64,000 nt of DNA from Aphrocallistes beatrix (lineage: Eukaryota > Porifera > Hexactinellida > Sceptrulophora > Aphrocallistidae): positions 1,921,550-1,985,549 of the forward strand of contig OY725493.1 of NCBI GenBank assembly GCA_963281255.1, given 5' to 3'. The notes below the pieces were generated by a model. It did no database searches. It saw nothing but the letters and a program-made list of their open reading frames with translations, and was not told where the DNA came from. How positions within the stretch are numbered: the first letter of the stretch is position 1; every line of letters starts with the position of its first letter. The position numbers were made by a program, and so were the translations under genes. Shown here one piece after another: positions 50,417 to 61,935 of this stretch.

Positions 50417-51746
50417 TCAATACATCAAATTCTTCCATAGATTCATTTCTTTCTGTTTGTCTGCAATCTGTCTAATTACTCCTATTTGAAGTCACATTGA
50501 CACAATTACCATTCCTATCCAATTACTGTCCTGCTTTTCAGTTCTTCAGGGTCCCGGTCAGTGTAAACAACAACGACAACACAACAACAAACTATATCCA
50601 TCAATAATATAGTCTTAATAATGTCTGGGTAGATTATGTAGTAGTATGTTGACGATCTTCATTACGTAAGTATACTTGTAGGATATTATATATGGAGTAA
50701 TCCATCACAAGGAGATTAGATACATCTATTTTATGCTGAAGTCTGTTTAGTATTGCTCTGTATTCAGAGAGGAGGACTGATTCAGCAAATTAAGGAGATA
50801 ACTATATCAATAATTTTCAATGAAGTGGGGGTGACATCTCGAGTTATTTTGGTTGTCTTGAAAGTTTGTCTACATCATACAAGCTAAACTGAGGTAAGTA
50901 TACTTCTACAATACTGACTCTGTTAATGTATACAACATTCAAAAACTATAAATATATATTTTATTTTATTTGTCTAAATTGCAAAAAATTCAGTGGATTG
51001 AAAGGTTCTATAGAGAAATACGACCAGAATAAAGTGAGTTTGAGTAAAATAATAAAAGTTTACTTAAATACAATGATATTATCTTATATAGTACAACGTT
51101 TAATATTTTGTGTTTGGAGATGCTTACCGATAAATGCTAGAAACAAATTTACAACTTAAGTTCAAAGATTAATTAATTACAAGCGTACTTCGCGCACTTG
51201 CGTAGCGGAGCCAGAGAACATTTCGTGTCCGCAGAGTCGCCCTGTGTGCACCTGGGGATACCCAATTATTCAGAGGCCCTCTACGGATGCCTAATATTGA
51301 TTACTTCTCTAATCCATTGGAAATGTGTTTACAATATGTATCCATTGTAAACAAAAGCAAGATAAATAATAACATAGAGAAATGCGGTTGTTTATTTATA
51401 ACCAATGAATTGTTATTAGGTAATTATTACCTGATACAAACATTCAAACTTCATTCGTGAGTATGCTCCATTAGTACGTGTAGCTATCTGCAACAAAAAA
51501 GGCAGGTACCTGCTCTTGGTGAGACCAGACCATTTTATTAATTACACAATTTACACTGTAAATCCATGATGATTAATAATATTATTTCAGTTTATTTAAT
51601 TCTCATAGATAACTCAGAAATATTATTTTAAACATACATGAACTAAGTCACTTTATTATGTGCAAGACTGGATTATGTTAACCAACTAGTCGTAAACCTC
51701 CGCCACTGCCACAGATATTATATTATGAAATACCCTTTTCTAGGTT
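50417..51746. other. Intergenic upstream of the plus-strand receptor
   Basis: 1.3 kb, mostly AT-rich, with one GC-richer patch at about 51185-51290 that has no coding or repeat assignment. No gene recognised. It presumably includes the promoter of the receptor at 51747. Confidence 0.45.
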
Positions 51747-54700
51747 ATGAAAGAAACTACAGTGTTAATTTCATGCCTGCTATTCTCAATATTTTATTTT
51801 AATGGCTCGTTAGCACAATCACCTTCCATTGTCAGTGCAAACAGTTCATTGTCTTTCGCTCAACAAAACATCCTCATCACCGTTACGTTTAACCAACAGG
51901 TTAGCTCAAACGATTTTGTGTTGAATAATTTTCTTAATCCAATCCTGATTGATGATGACCTCTTACCTCTAACACTCTCAAACTCGAGCACCTTCACATC
52001 TCCAAATTGTACTTTTTTGGTTTTTGCAGATTTTATCTCAAACAGGCTCTCTACCACTCACAACTTTACGCTTGGCTTATTATATACAAATGAAATAAAA
52101 TTGGGAATCGGTAATAATCCAGATATAGAATGTCTATCGGGCATTAACTCCACCTACTTGGAACTCTTCGTCCGAGACAGTGATTTTCTGCCTTCTTCAT
52201 TAATCTCCCAACTCAATGTTATTCCTGACTCGACTCCTCCGCAAGTCAGTTTTTTTACTATTAATTTTCAGTTGGGAGTGATTGTTATAAATTTCTTGGA
52301 ACCTATTATTGTTGAAACACTGAATATTTCAGGGTTTTTTATCCAAAATATCAATTCCCAAACCCAAGTCTCGAGTTTATTTCCATTGTCTAGTCTTACG
52401 AATTCAGATGTAAACAGTGATGATAATTCTTTGTCCTCTCTTAACGCTGTTATATTTCTCGAGATATTTGAGCTCTCAATGTTAAGCAGTCTCTGCCCGA
52501 GCAACGCTTCTTGTATTGTTCAGCTTCCCTCAGATGTCAGCATTGTGAGTGATGTGTTTGGAAATGTCCTCGTTGAACCGATTCCTAGCGCAATCCGAGT
52601 TGGCCTAGCCAATCTATTTGTTGAGTCTGAATTCACATCTTCATTACTTAGAGCGATCCCCGTCAGCAGTAACCAAGTAATCCTATCCTTTTCTATTCCA
52701 GCCAACCTTCGTCCTTCCGATAGAGTTTCTTATAGGATATTTGTATTTCCAGAGGCAGCGAATTATTATCGAGGAAGCTGCGATTTCGTATATGGTTATC
52801 GGAACCAGTTAGATAGGGAAAAACGCTCTATCTCCCCTTCATTGGTCTGTCAGAATTCTACAGAATATTCCTGTTACATTACGGAGGATAGCAGTCTGGT
52901 TGTCAGCATTACCGAAGGATTCGATACCATCTTCCTTCTTGATACAGTGTATCCGAACATCCAATTCAACGCCTCTGGCAATAATTTCATCCTATCGACT
53001 GGTGACTTTTATAAACTCTTGCTTGAAATTGAGTTTTTTCAAGACTTAGGATCTCAACCAACGGAAATTCCTCTCATCGATAATTTAACTGATCCTTTTC
53101 CACTCAAGAATCGCGCTCTCTTGGAATGGAAAGTTCCCGATCTAAGTTTCTGTGACGAGCATAGAATTACGATTCGTTACCCTGATCCTATCTCCGCAAT
53201 TGATCTTGATGATGAGACTGTATGTGGATCTCAGTTTGTGTATGTTTATCTGCCGGATGGTGGGAGCTGTCGCACCGGCAAATGTATAGACGTTGAAGTA
53301 CGCATCATTTCGCCCAGCGTCCTTCTACCTAATGGTACTTGTGCCTACGCTACCATTCCATTATTTGGTTCTCTTTTTGTTGAATTTCAGGAATTCGAAA
53401 ATCGTCCTACACGTGGGATTTCTCTGAATTTTTTTAATAATATGGATGGAGTTGATATTCCAGTTGTTGAATCGATTACAACATATGCAGGACTCTCAGA
53501 GGTCCTTAGCCATCTTATAAGCTGGTCTTACTTCCCACTATCTCCCTTTGATTACTTCAATGTATACGTCTTTCCAGTATATGGACTGCAATATGACGGA
53601 GGTTCTTGCGATAATATTGATTTTCAAACTTCCAATTCTGAGTTCAGCTTCTATCCGACAGAATACTATAAATATGGCGTGAGTATCCCTAACCAGGCAG
53701 ATTTCAACCTATCCTGTCCAACCAATTCTGAATTGTCGCTTCCTTATGAGTGCTATTCAGCCTTCAGTTACGATCGTCAGATTTCTGTAAATATAAGCAC
53801 GCAATTTGCTGTCGGTGTGATAGTAGAAGCTGTCTTCTTCACAGCCGGGAATGGGGCGAGAATAAAGGTGCAAAGTTACCCCGCCATCTACTCGGCATGG
53901 TCTATTGACCGGGATAGCACACAGGGCAGGACGTATCAACGGATCTCTTGGGATACCAATCTATGCCTTGACGCAATGTCCTCCGTTTTATTTATGGTCT
54001 CTGAATTGGAACTTGACAGTCGTCGTTCCATAGGTTCTACCGATCCCACCTCTTTCCATGGAAACTATCTGATTCCTTGTACGAATACGCCAGCATTGAT
54101 CACAGAATTACCAGCATTCTTTGCAGGTACCGGATACATATTTAACGAGCTACAGATAGGAAATAAGGATTTGTGCTTGAGTGGGTTAGAATCAATTCAG
54201 GTTGACAGATTTTCTTTTACACAAGATGCTGCAGCAGTTGATTTCAAATATACAAATTACTTCACACTTTCATTGAGCATTCCTATCGACGGTGAATTTA
54301 ATCAACCAGCATCTGTTCAAATAATCCCATCGACTGTCAACAGTGTCTCGATTAATGCCTCTCAATTTGACATCTGTCCCATCGTAGTCAATGGTCAATT
54401 GCCGGCTGAGTACCTTATCACATCTTTTCAAGTCAATGTGAGTAATTTCTTTTCCCCAATTTGTGAGAACACTACTTCTTCCACGTGCGTGTTCGTTGAA
54501 AATACATCCAATCTAACGTTTAATGTTACTCCGGGTTTTAACAATCAGATCTTTGTCGGCACAACAGGACAAATTTTGAGTCTTATCCCTGGGTCCACGG
54601 ATCCCATGTTTCGCATCCCTACGATCAGCGACCCTGATCTATTAGAAAGTCAGAAACTTCTGTACACTAATGTACGCCTTGTTTCTAATAACAGCATTCT

Positions 54701-57700
54701 TGTGGAATGGGACACTGATTTTTACTGTCCACCCGGGTCATATATGAATATCTATTTCGAAATGGAAAATGATCGACGAGAAGTCATCTTAGAAGATGAA
54801 GAGAATATTCCCTGTCAAGTTGGACGTTACATGTTGGAAAATACAAAGTACTCTGCTGTTTATTCCTTTTATGGAACTGTATTTTTCAATTCCACAACGA
54901 TTTTTCCCAGCTGTCCAACCTTAAGTATACTGTTTGATTTCGTAAAGACTCCAGAATTTATTCAAATTATCGAACTGATAGATTTCGAAAATGTCTATGT
55001 CCAGTGGGACTCTGTTGCAGGAGTTTCCTCCTACACGCTACTAGCAGTTCCCAAAAGTATTATGTTTTTCCAGGATCCTATTGGGTCAGTTTACTCCTCG
55101 AGTACATTTGAACAATTTTTTGACTACACTTCATCTGTCCCTATTGATGTTATTTTTCAGATGTGTCTCAATTCAAGTGAAGATCTCACATGTTCCAAAC
55201 TCACCACATCTAACACTAACGCGATCATATCCATACTCCCTGGTTATGCATACAGTTTAGCTGTGGCTTATGAGCTCCAAAATAATATTACTATCCAGCC
55301 TGAATCGTTTTACGATCCAGAAAAGGATTTAGAAGCAAGGACTACTATATCTGAATTTAACAATATTCTTCTGTACAATTACAGCGCTGAAATATGCACG
55401 AATAATGTGAGAACAGTGTTTTTTTATTCTACTTTTAGAAATAATCCGCTCCTCTTCAGAGTAGATTCTTGTCAGAATAGCACGAGTGAACTGCCAGTAA
55501 CTGATTTCCCAAACACCACGCCACTAGTGCTATTTATATTTCCCTATCAGGAAGTCAGGTACCCAGGAACCCTTTCATTCCTAATTCCACCAGCAAGCGT
55601 CGCTATTCTGACTGAGGGAATATTTTCCCGCCTTCCCGGAGCTGCAGCCCCTGTACTGACTACCGTTCAGCCCCCAGTTGAATCTAGCTCCAACCTCTAC
55701 CAGGCCCAATGGACTGATTCCCCAAGTTTCCCTATCGCACAGGAGTTTGAGTCTTATACGCTGTATGCATTACCTTTTTCAAGGAATTTTACGTTGAGCG
55801 GAGAAGCATGTCCACAGTTCATTTATCCAGGATGTTTCTTCGGCTCCCCTATAACTCCCCTTCAAGAACGTAGTATTATATTCGACCTGTGTCCTTATTC
55901 CGGAAATTTCTATTTCTGTCAGGAATTTTCTACTGCCATTGAGGGGCAAATAGCTCTATTTCCACTGTTGGATTATTCATTCTTCGTTGAGTCTCAGTTT
56001 GACGGAGGACTCAGGGCGTACTTCATTGAGGACGGCATAAATGTGGTTGCTACTCAGGACCTTATGGAGTCATTGAACCTAACTTACCAGGTGACCACTG
56101 TCTCTATCGAGATACAGTGGGATACTTCTGCAGCTTTCTGTGCAGACTCTACGCTTGCATTTCTTTATCAGACGCAAATCAATCCGAGCATATCAGTTGC
56201 TTGCACAGTTGGAAGTTACTCGATCGAACCACTTCAACCCAACACTGAATACGAGATCCTCCTCTACTTCGACTACGACCCAACACGTTTGTACCCAGGT
56301 CCAGATCAGTGCATTCGAAATCGCCCTATCATTGCTTTCAATCCTTTCCCAGTCACGTTTTCAGTCTGTTTAACACAACAACCTTGTGATCCATTTGGAA
56401 TGTGTTCCGAAGGATTTTCTAACAATTCCTTCCACTGCGACTGTTTGACTGGGTATGAGTTCAATGGAAACACCTGTGTCGACATAAACGAGTGTAGTGC
56501 GGATATCAACCCTTGTAACAATGGCGCCTGTGCTAATACGGAAGGTAGTTTCACTTGCACATGTTATGAAGGGTTCGAGCTAGTTAACAATCAATGTGTG
56601 GATATAAATGAATGCGATATTCCGGATAGCTGCATCAATGGCGAATGCACGAACCTCCTACCCCCTGATAACTACCGTTGTGAGTGCCAGCCTCTGTTCG
56701 ACGGTAGAACCTGTAACATTTCCGTTGAAACTCCCACTTGTCCTTCCTTCACTGAAGCCAACGAATTCGGCGATGACGTAACATTCCCCGCGACACCGAG
56801 AGGGGAAGATGCTCTGGTGAGCTGTTCACAGTTGGACATTACTCTGTTCGGTAGCATTTCTAAACGATGTAACAACGAACTTGAATATGAAGCAACTAAT
56901 TTTAATAACTGTGTGAGCGCTACCTTTTTGTCCCTTCAAGTATCCAGAACACAAAATGGGGGACTTTTTTCTTCTGAAGAGAGTATCGCACAATCTCTGC
57001 AACTTGCCTCTGCTACTGACGACGACAATCGCGTTCTGTTTCCGGGTGAGATTAATGAGGCAGTAGCAGGATTAGAAGCAATAACCAATTCATTAACGAA
57101 CTTGACAGGTGCGGTCCTAACAAGCACCCTCGCTCAGGTACAAGATAACGTAGTTACCATAGCCTCGAACATTTTCAGGGGTGAGAACATGGCTGTGATT
57201 TTAGCTACACCTCAAACACAAACACAATCTTTAGCATCAGTTGTTGTGTTGAGTGTTGAGACACTTGGGACTTTAATTGGCTCTGTACTTCCAGTCAACA
57301 CCAGTTTGGTAATTGATTCGACCAACGCTGCACTAGTGGTTGCTGTAGTTAGCGATCCCGATGAACCGCTTGTAATTGGACCTAACTCTAACATTCGGGG
57401 TAACCAGTCTGCATTGGTCCGGGCACAAGCCTCGGTATCTATTCCTGCCTCAGTTATCCGAGCAAACGATATCGGGAATGGGGTTGAAGTGAGTTTTTCT
57501 GTCTTCCCTAATCTAGCGGAGTTACTAGGAGAAGTGAGTGCAAATGTTTCTCTCACAGCAAGAGAGACGAGTATTAACGATACGCTGGGTACTGGAATCT
57601 CCAATTTGAACATTTTTACAAGAGGTGGCGGTCGAGTGGAACAACTCAATGAAGATATTCTTCTGACATTCGGTTTAATATTTGATCCACCCATCCTAGC

Positions 57701-59108
57701 GAATAGCATCAAATTTCGCATTGTATATTCTTGTGTCTCTTCCCGGTTCTTAGATGAAGGATGGGTAGGGAGCGGGACCACTCTCTCCAATGAGGAGGAG
57801 GTACCTCCAGGACCTGCTGAATGCTCTGTTTCTCACCTTACTAACTTCGCTGTTTTAGTTTCTGCACGTTCGTTGAACTTTACTCCAGGAGAGACGCTTG
57901 CTCTTAAGATCCTCTCTTACGTCACCGGGATCCTCTCCATTCTTTTCCTACTCGTTTCTATTGCAGCCTACATCATTCTCTGGTGGAGAACGCGTAAGCA
58001 AAGCACAAGTCTGTTCAAGAAAGATGCTACGATTCTTCACTTTAATTTCGCCGTGGCTCTTTTCCTCGCGTTGATATTTTTTATGGCCTCGGCTGGGGCA
58101 TATGATAATAGAACGGCTTGTCTGGCAATGACAATCATACAATACTACTTCTGGCTCTCAGTGTTCACTGCTTCTCTCTCCATCGGAATTTATCTTCTGA
58201 TTAAAATTACCGCTTGGAACGTTGAACGTCGGCTCTGGCATTTCTTAGTTATTTTTAGTTGGTCCATTCCAGTTCCATTTTTGATAATTACACCTTCTCT
58301 GACTCACAGTTACATAATCGACGATGTGGATGAGATTTGCTGGCTGAGTAATGAGCCTAAGTATGCAAGTTTGGCCTTTATAATGCCAATGGTTGTAATC
58401 ACAAGTATCAACTTGATATTCCTAATAATAACATCAGTAATTCTTTTCAGAGCATCAAAAGGAAACAAAAGTATTTATACCCAAGTCCGTAGTGTGCTGT
58501 TTGCTACCCTCCTCTTAGCACCTTTGCTCGGGATTCCCTGGCTATTCTCTATCGTTGCTTCTCTACCCACTCCTGCTACTGCTTTCATTTTTGCCATCGT
58601 GCTAGGTCTGCAAGGCGTGTTGTTCTCAATCCTCTATCCACTCCGCACTCCAGAAATTATCAAGTATGTTTTCCTTTGGAAGCCCACTCATGGCGAATCT
58701 TTGCAAAAATACAGTAGCTCGAATACGGGCACTAAAACAACTGGTCCGTCCGCCTTAAAATTCCGCATCAATCGTAAACCAGACAATACTAACAGTGGGA
58801 ATGTTGAGAATGTTTATTCGCAAGCGAAACCCAGCATTGTGGTTGAGGCTAGCGAAGCACCGAACGAACTACTCGATATCAAACTGGAGCCTGTCACCAT
58901 TGAGAGTTCGATACGCTCGATTTCAATGCGTCCAAACCTGAAAGACACCGAAATGCAAAAGCTGGATACTACAACTGCTGTGTTTGAAAAGCAGATTTCT
59001 GAGCCTCACTATACAAAGTCTATCCCGGCTGATAATGACGAGTTCCAGGGATCTTTGTCTCTAAAGTTGCCCTACCATAGCCTCTCTATTGATGAGGCTG
59101 ACCAATAA
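51747..59108 (+). CDS. Giant adhesion GPCR, paralogue with single GAIN/GPS
   Basis: Uninterrupted 2453-codon ORF, paralogous over its length to the minus-strand receptor. A signal peptide (MKETTVLISCLLFSIFYFNG) is followed by five modules of about 245-270 residues with blocks such as LLEWKVPDLSFC, VEWDTDFYCPPGSYMN and IQWDTSAAFC. Three EGFs lie at about 1540-1660 (DINEC twice, calcium-binding type), then a HormR-like domain (about 1664-1725) and GAIN with GPS at about 2030 (CSVSHLTNFAVLV; HL/T cleavage residues present). 7TM is at about 2050-2310 (HFNFAVALFLALIFFMA, LLGIPWLFSIVA, LQGVLFSILYPLRTPEI), and a 140-residue tail follows. The EGF-HormR-GAIN cassette is single, against duplicated in the paralogue. 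Predicted surface receptor of the B2/adhesion family; ligand unknown. Confidence 0.93.
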   Translation: MKETTVLISCLLFSIFYFNGSLAQSPSIVSANSSLSFAQQNILITVTFNQQVSSNDFVLNNFLNPILIDDDLLPLTLSNSSTFTSPNCTFLVFADFISNRLSTTHNFTLGLLYTNEIKLGIGNNPDIECLSGINSTYLELFVRDSDFLPSSLISQLNVIPDSTPPQVSFFTINFQLGVIVINFLEPIIVETLNISGFFIQNINSQTQVSSLFPLSSLTNSDVNSDDNSLSSLNAVIFLEIFELSMLSSLCPSNASCIVQLPSDVSIVSDVFGNVLVEPIPSAIRVGLANLFVESEFTSSLLRAIPVSSNQVILSFSIPANLRPSDRVSYRIFVFPEAANYYRGSCDFVYGYRNQLDREKRSISPSLVCQNSTEYSCYITEDSSLVVSITEGFDTIFLLDTVYPNIQFNASGNNFILSTGDFYKLLLEIEFFQDLGSQPTEIPLIDNLTDPFPLKNRALLEWKVPDLSFCDEHRITIRYPDPISAIDLDDETVCGSQFVYVYLPDGGSCRTGKCIDVEVRIISPSVLLPNGTCAYATIPLFGSLFVEFQEFENRPTRGISLNFFNNMDGVDIPVVESITTYAGLSEVLSHLISWSYFPLSPFDYFNVYVFPVYGLQYDGGSCDNIDFQTSNSEFSFYPTEYYKYGVSIPNQADFNLSCPTNSELSLPYECYSAFSYDRQISVNISTQFAVGVIVEAVFFTAGNGARIKVQSYPAIYSAWSIDRDSTQGRTYQRISWDTNLCLDAMSSVLFMVSELELDSRRSIGSTDPTSFHGNYLIPCTNTPALITELPAFFAGTGYIFNELQIGNKDLCLSGLESIQVDRFSFTQDAAAVDFKYTNYFTLSLSIPIDGEFNQPASVQIIPSTVNSVSINASQFDICPIVVNGQLPAEYLITSFQVNVSNFFSPICENTTSSTCVFVENTSNLTFNVTPGFNNQIFVGTTGQILSLIPGSTDPMFRIPTISDPDLLESQKLLYTNVRLVSNNSILVEWDTDFYCPPGSYMNIYFEMENDRREVILEDEENIPCQVGRYMLENTKYSAVYSFYGTVFFNSTTIFPSCPTLSILFDFVKTPEFIQIIELIDFENVYVQWDSVAGVSSYTLLAVPKSIMFFQDPIGSVYSSSTFEQFFDYTSSVPIDVIFQMCLNSSEDLTCSKLTTSNTNAIISILPGYAYSLAVAYELQNNITIQPESFYDPEKDLEARTTISEFNNILLYNYSAEICTNNVRTVFFYSTFRNNPLLFRVDSCQNSTSELPVTDFPNTTPLVLFIFPYQEVRYPGTLSFLIPPASVAILTEGIFSRLPGAAAPVLTTVQPPVESSSNLYQAQWTDSPSFPIAQEFESYTLYALPFSRNFTLSGEACPQFIYPGCFFGSPITPLQERSIIFDLCPYSGNFYFCQEFSTAIEGQIALFPLLDYSFFVESQFDGGLRAYFIEDGINVVATQDLMESLNLTYQVTTVSIEIQWDTSAAFCADSTLAFLYQTQINPSISVACTVGSYSIEPLQPNTEYEILLYFDYDPTRLYPGPDQCIRNRPIIAFNPFPVTFSVCLTQQPCDPFGMCSEGFSNNSFHCDCLTGYEFNGNTCVDINECSADINPCNNGACANTEGSFTCTCYEGFELVNNQCVDINECDIPDSCINGECTNLLPPDNYRCECQPLFDGRTCNISVETPTCPSFTEANEFGDDVTFPATPRGEDALVSCSQLDITLFGSISKRCNNELEYEATNFNNCVSATFLSLQVSRTQNGGLFSSEESIAQSLQLASATDDDNRVLFPGEINEAVAGLEAITNSLTNLTGAVLTSTLAQVQDNVVTIASNIFRGENMAVILATPQTQTQSLASVVVLSVETLGTLIGSVLPVNTSLVIDSTNAALVVAVVSDPDEPLVIGPNSNIRGNQSALVRAQASVSIPASVIRANDIGNGVEVSFSVFPNLAELLGEVSANVSLTARETSINDTLGTGISNLNIFTRGGGRVEQLNEDILLTFGLIFDPPILANSIKFRIVYSCVSSRFLDEGWVGSGTTLSNEEEVPPGPAECSVSHLTNFAVLVSARSLNFTPGETLALKILSYVTGILSILFLLVSIAAYIILWWRTRKQSTSLFKKDATILHFNFAVALFLALIFFMASAGAYDNRTACLAMTIIQYYFWLSVFTASLSIGIYLLIKITAWNVERRLWHFLVIFSWSIPVPFLIITPSLTHSYIIDDVDEICWLSNEPKYASLAFIMPMVVITSINLIFLIITSVILFRASKGNKSIYTQVRSVLFATLLLAPLLGIPWLFSIVASLPTPATAFIFAIVLGLQGVLFSILYPLRTPEIIKYVFLWKPTHGESLQKYSSSNTGTKTTGPSALKFRINRKPDNTNSGNVENVYSQAKPSIVVEASEAPNELLDIKLEPVTIESSIRSISMRPNLKDTEMQKLDTTTAVFEKQISEPHYTKSIPADNDEFQGSLSLKLPYHSLSIDEADQ

Positions 59109-60324
59109 TAATATGTGTTTAAGTAAGAAACTAAACTCAATAGGAGTCATGTATATTATAGTTTGTATTAATAAGTATGGATTTTTGAGATTTCCTCAGT
59201 TGTGTATTTACTGCATCTATTCTCTCTACATTGTTTTATTAGTATATGTTCATTGTACCTGAGTTATTTCAATTATTTTAGTTGATCTAGTGTGAATCCC
59301 TGAGTTCTTAATTGATAAGTTTATAATGGTATGAAAAGCCATCGCATAATTGCCGACTAAAAATACCTCTCAACTACTTATAAAATACGTATTAAATTTC
59401 GGCATACACTAATCTAGTGTGAGGGTGAAATTTATCGCTTGCACCAAATTATGTAATTTTATAGAATTTAAAAAGGAATGAATATGAGAAACTAAATAGA
59501 CATTTTTTTATTGACAGGAATAAATCATAGCCTACTTAATATTAAGTAGGCTATGAATAAATGTATCTTGCCTCTTCTTCCAATTCTTCCAATAATATAC
59601 AAATTGTTGAACATATTCAATGTATTGGTGGAACATGACGGGGACACGCTAGCTCGCCACCACTGGTGGGCCACACGTTTCTTGGAAATATTTTTGTTGA
59701 TAACTGTTGTCTTTTTACGGTGGATTTTGGAGAGTTTTAGTCCTGTAGCGAAAAGGGGATGCTTCCTGAACATTATTTGACGATTTGCCATTGTATTGTG
59801 TTGTTTTGGAATTCGAGTGTGCCCCACCTGGCCTCACCCTCCCGCCGCCACTAACAAGATAATATTCATTATTTGTCAGTTAGGTTTACTATATAACATA
59901 TTGGGGAGGCGAAAATATACTTCCGCCGATGTCCCCCCCCCTTGCCTCTCAGAATCTCGGCCTATGTATGTAGAGTGGTTAGTAGGACTGGTAGATATAT
60001 AACATACTTGTGTACATACGTATTTTAATGAAGAATTCATTAATGAATAAGAGCAATACCAGCTATTACATTCAATTACTGCTAAAAGTATTTCCATAAA
60101 TGTAACTAACATTAACACAAATTGAAAGACTATACTGTCTACATGATGGAGAAATTTTGATCAATCATTTAGCTCACAAATAGCCAATGAGAGTAAGACT
60201 ATATACCTAGAACACGCAGATCCATGCAGAGAGAGAAAAATCTGTCAGAAAACAGTTCTAATTAGTTATGGGGTGATGCATAATGAAAGTTCTATCCATC
60301 AAATTTATGGGTTGTTATACTCAT
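59109..60324. other. Intergenic with a short palindrome
   Basis: No gene recognised. GC-richer patches at 59635-59690 and 59815-59870 have no assignment, and a C9 run occurs near 59932. Confidence 0.4.
59525..59556. repeat. 32-bp perfect palindrome
   Basis: TCATAGCCTACTTAAT and its exact inverse meet with no spacer (centre AATATT). It could be the apex of a foldback element, a cruciform-prone site or the terminator-like end of an unseen transcript. Confidence 0.9.
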
Positions 60325-61215
60325 TTATGAAAACAGTTGGATTAAAACCGTTTGATGAAAACCGTTGCTTCTGTGATCTACGTTAGTTTCTGAGTTTCGT
60401 ACGCATTTGCTAGAGCAGCAACATTCCTGGCAATCACTTTTAGGTTCCAATATCTTCATGTTCACTGTTTCCAGAGCATTGATCTGATTTGATCTGTTGA
60501 ATTCTCTAACTTCGTTTAACTTATTATATTGATATTCCCACTTCCACACTAGAAATTCAATGAAATCTTTTTCCTTGTGAATGTCGTCTAAGAAAGCTCT
60601 AAGCGTACTGTTGAAATTTTCCTCTGTCATCTTTATCCCTTTGACCGCAAAAGTTTTCAAAATCCCGAGCTGTGCTGAAAACAAAGATTTTTTTACCAAA
60701 TCCACGAATTTTTCTGACCGTTCCCAATTTACATCTTTCTTCTCCATGTAATTATACATCTCCAATTTACTAATCCTGAATTCTCGGTTCTCTTTATCCA
60801 GTGCTGACAGCTGGTTAATCTCCTCCATGTATGCAGGGCAGTCTCGTGTGTAGCAACGGGGTAGATGCTCTGCCTTTGAAGATTGGACAGAAGAAGGGTG
60901 TTCCTCTGTTCCATGTTGATACATCCCTTTTGTACCGATACTATATGGTATAATTTGAGGATTCGAAATTATTGCATCAGTATCGCATTGTTCGCGCCAA
61001 TTTTGTTGGGATTCAAGGTGAACAGCGGCTGGAGTATAAAAAGATTGATGCGGGGGTATTCTTGTACTCGCAGAGAAAGCAGTGGAGTATCCTGAAATTG
61101 CAGGGTTAATCGGATGTAATTGGAATGCCTGCGAATGTATCTGGTGAAATGGGAGAGGTTTAGTGTAGATGTTTGAGGCAGAATAATGAGGTTCAATTGT
61201 ATTTGTGCTCTGCAT
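60325..61215 (-). CDS. Hypothetical protein, helical centre and Cys cluster
   Basis: 296-residue ORF without introns. Residues 1-115 are rich in Tyr, Pro, His, Ser and Gln and look disordered. Residues about 125-250 are charged and helical with many aromatic residues (LVKKSLFSAQLGILKTFAVK, EFLVWKWEYQYNKLNEV). The C-terminus has a cysteine cluster, CQECCCSSKC. I recognise no family. Length, balanced composition and a sensible domain gradient support a real gene or a large exon. Neighbours give no functional clue. Confidence 0.55.
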   Translation of the reverse strand: MQSTNTIEPHYSASNIYTKPLPFHQIHSQAFQLHPINPAISGYSTAFSASTRIPPHQSFYTPAAVHLESQQNWREQCDTDAIISNPQIIPYSIGTKGMYQHGTEEHPSSVQSSKAEHLPRCYTRDCPAYMEEINQLSALDKENREFRISKLEMYNYMEKKDVNWERSEKFVDLVKKSLFSAQLGILKTFAVKGIKMTEENFNSTLRAFLDDIHKEKDFIEFLVWKWEYQYNKLNEVREFNRSNQINALETVNMKILEPKSDCQECCCSSKCVRNSETNVDHRSNGFHQTVLIQLFS

Positions 61216-61794
61216 ATTTGAGTAGCCTTGATAGTTGTGTGTTTTGAGAATTAATGATATCTGTATTTATTTATTTAAATTTATAGGTTTGTACGTTGCT
61301 TGGTAATAATTGAGGCATAAAACTACCGACCAAAATAGGGAAAACACAGACAACTATATCTGTATAGTATTACAGTAGAAATGTTACGTCTGCAAATTTG
61401 AATGGATATGTAGTAGATAATGGTATTGAGCAACTCAACTAATGCGAAGAAACTAAAAGTACTAAAATTTTAGTCCAAACCAAATAGTACCCACATCTTG
61501 TTGAGTAGTACTCGACATTCCGGTGTTTTTTTAACTTAAGCCACCGAATTTTATCAAATTTTGGTTTATTAACGCATTTAAAAGTTGGTAGAGAGACATC
61601 ACCAAATTTTAACATTGAAGACGAGCACTGATACTAAGTAATATTAATTAATTTTGGTAGTTAGGAATTTTAGGTTTTAATACATTAACAAGCAAAAATT
61701 TACAGCCTTAATTAAGAACATACATAATTCTTAATATAGGCGTGACATTTCGGAAAATAATATCACTAAACCTGGTTTCGCAATGATCCTCAGG
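61216..61794. other. AT-rich intergenic, nothing recognised
   Basis: No ORF or repeat was seen before the hAT-like MITE at 61795. Confidence 0.4.
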
Positions 61795-61935
61795 CAGAGC
61801 CGCAGCCAGCCCAATTTTTAGGGTGCGGCAATTCGGTGAGAGAGTTGCGGCACCCAATGCTAATTAAATGTTAGTGGGCACAGCCTTTGGGGTTGCGGCC
61901 TAGGCCGCATGTGCCGCACCCTAGCTACGCCTCTG
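61795..61935. mobile_element. hAT-like MITE
   Basis: 141 bp with ends CAGAGCCGCAGCCAG and, inverted, CAGAGGCGTAGCTAG (12 of 15). Flanking octamers TCCTCAGG and TTCCCAGG agree at 6 of 8 positions, as for an aged hAT target duplication. The inside is rich in TGCGGC motifs. A decayed relative lies at 3549-3665. Confidence 0.7.
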
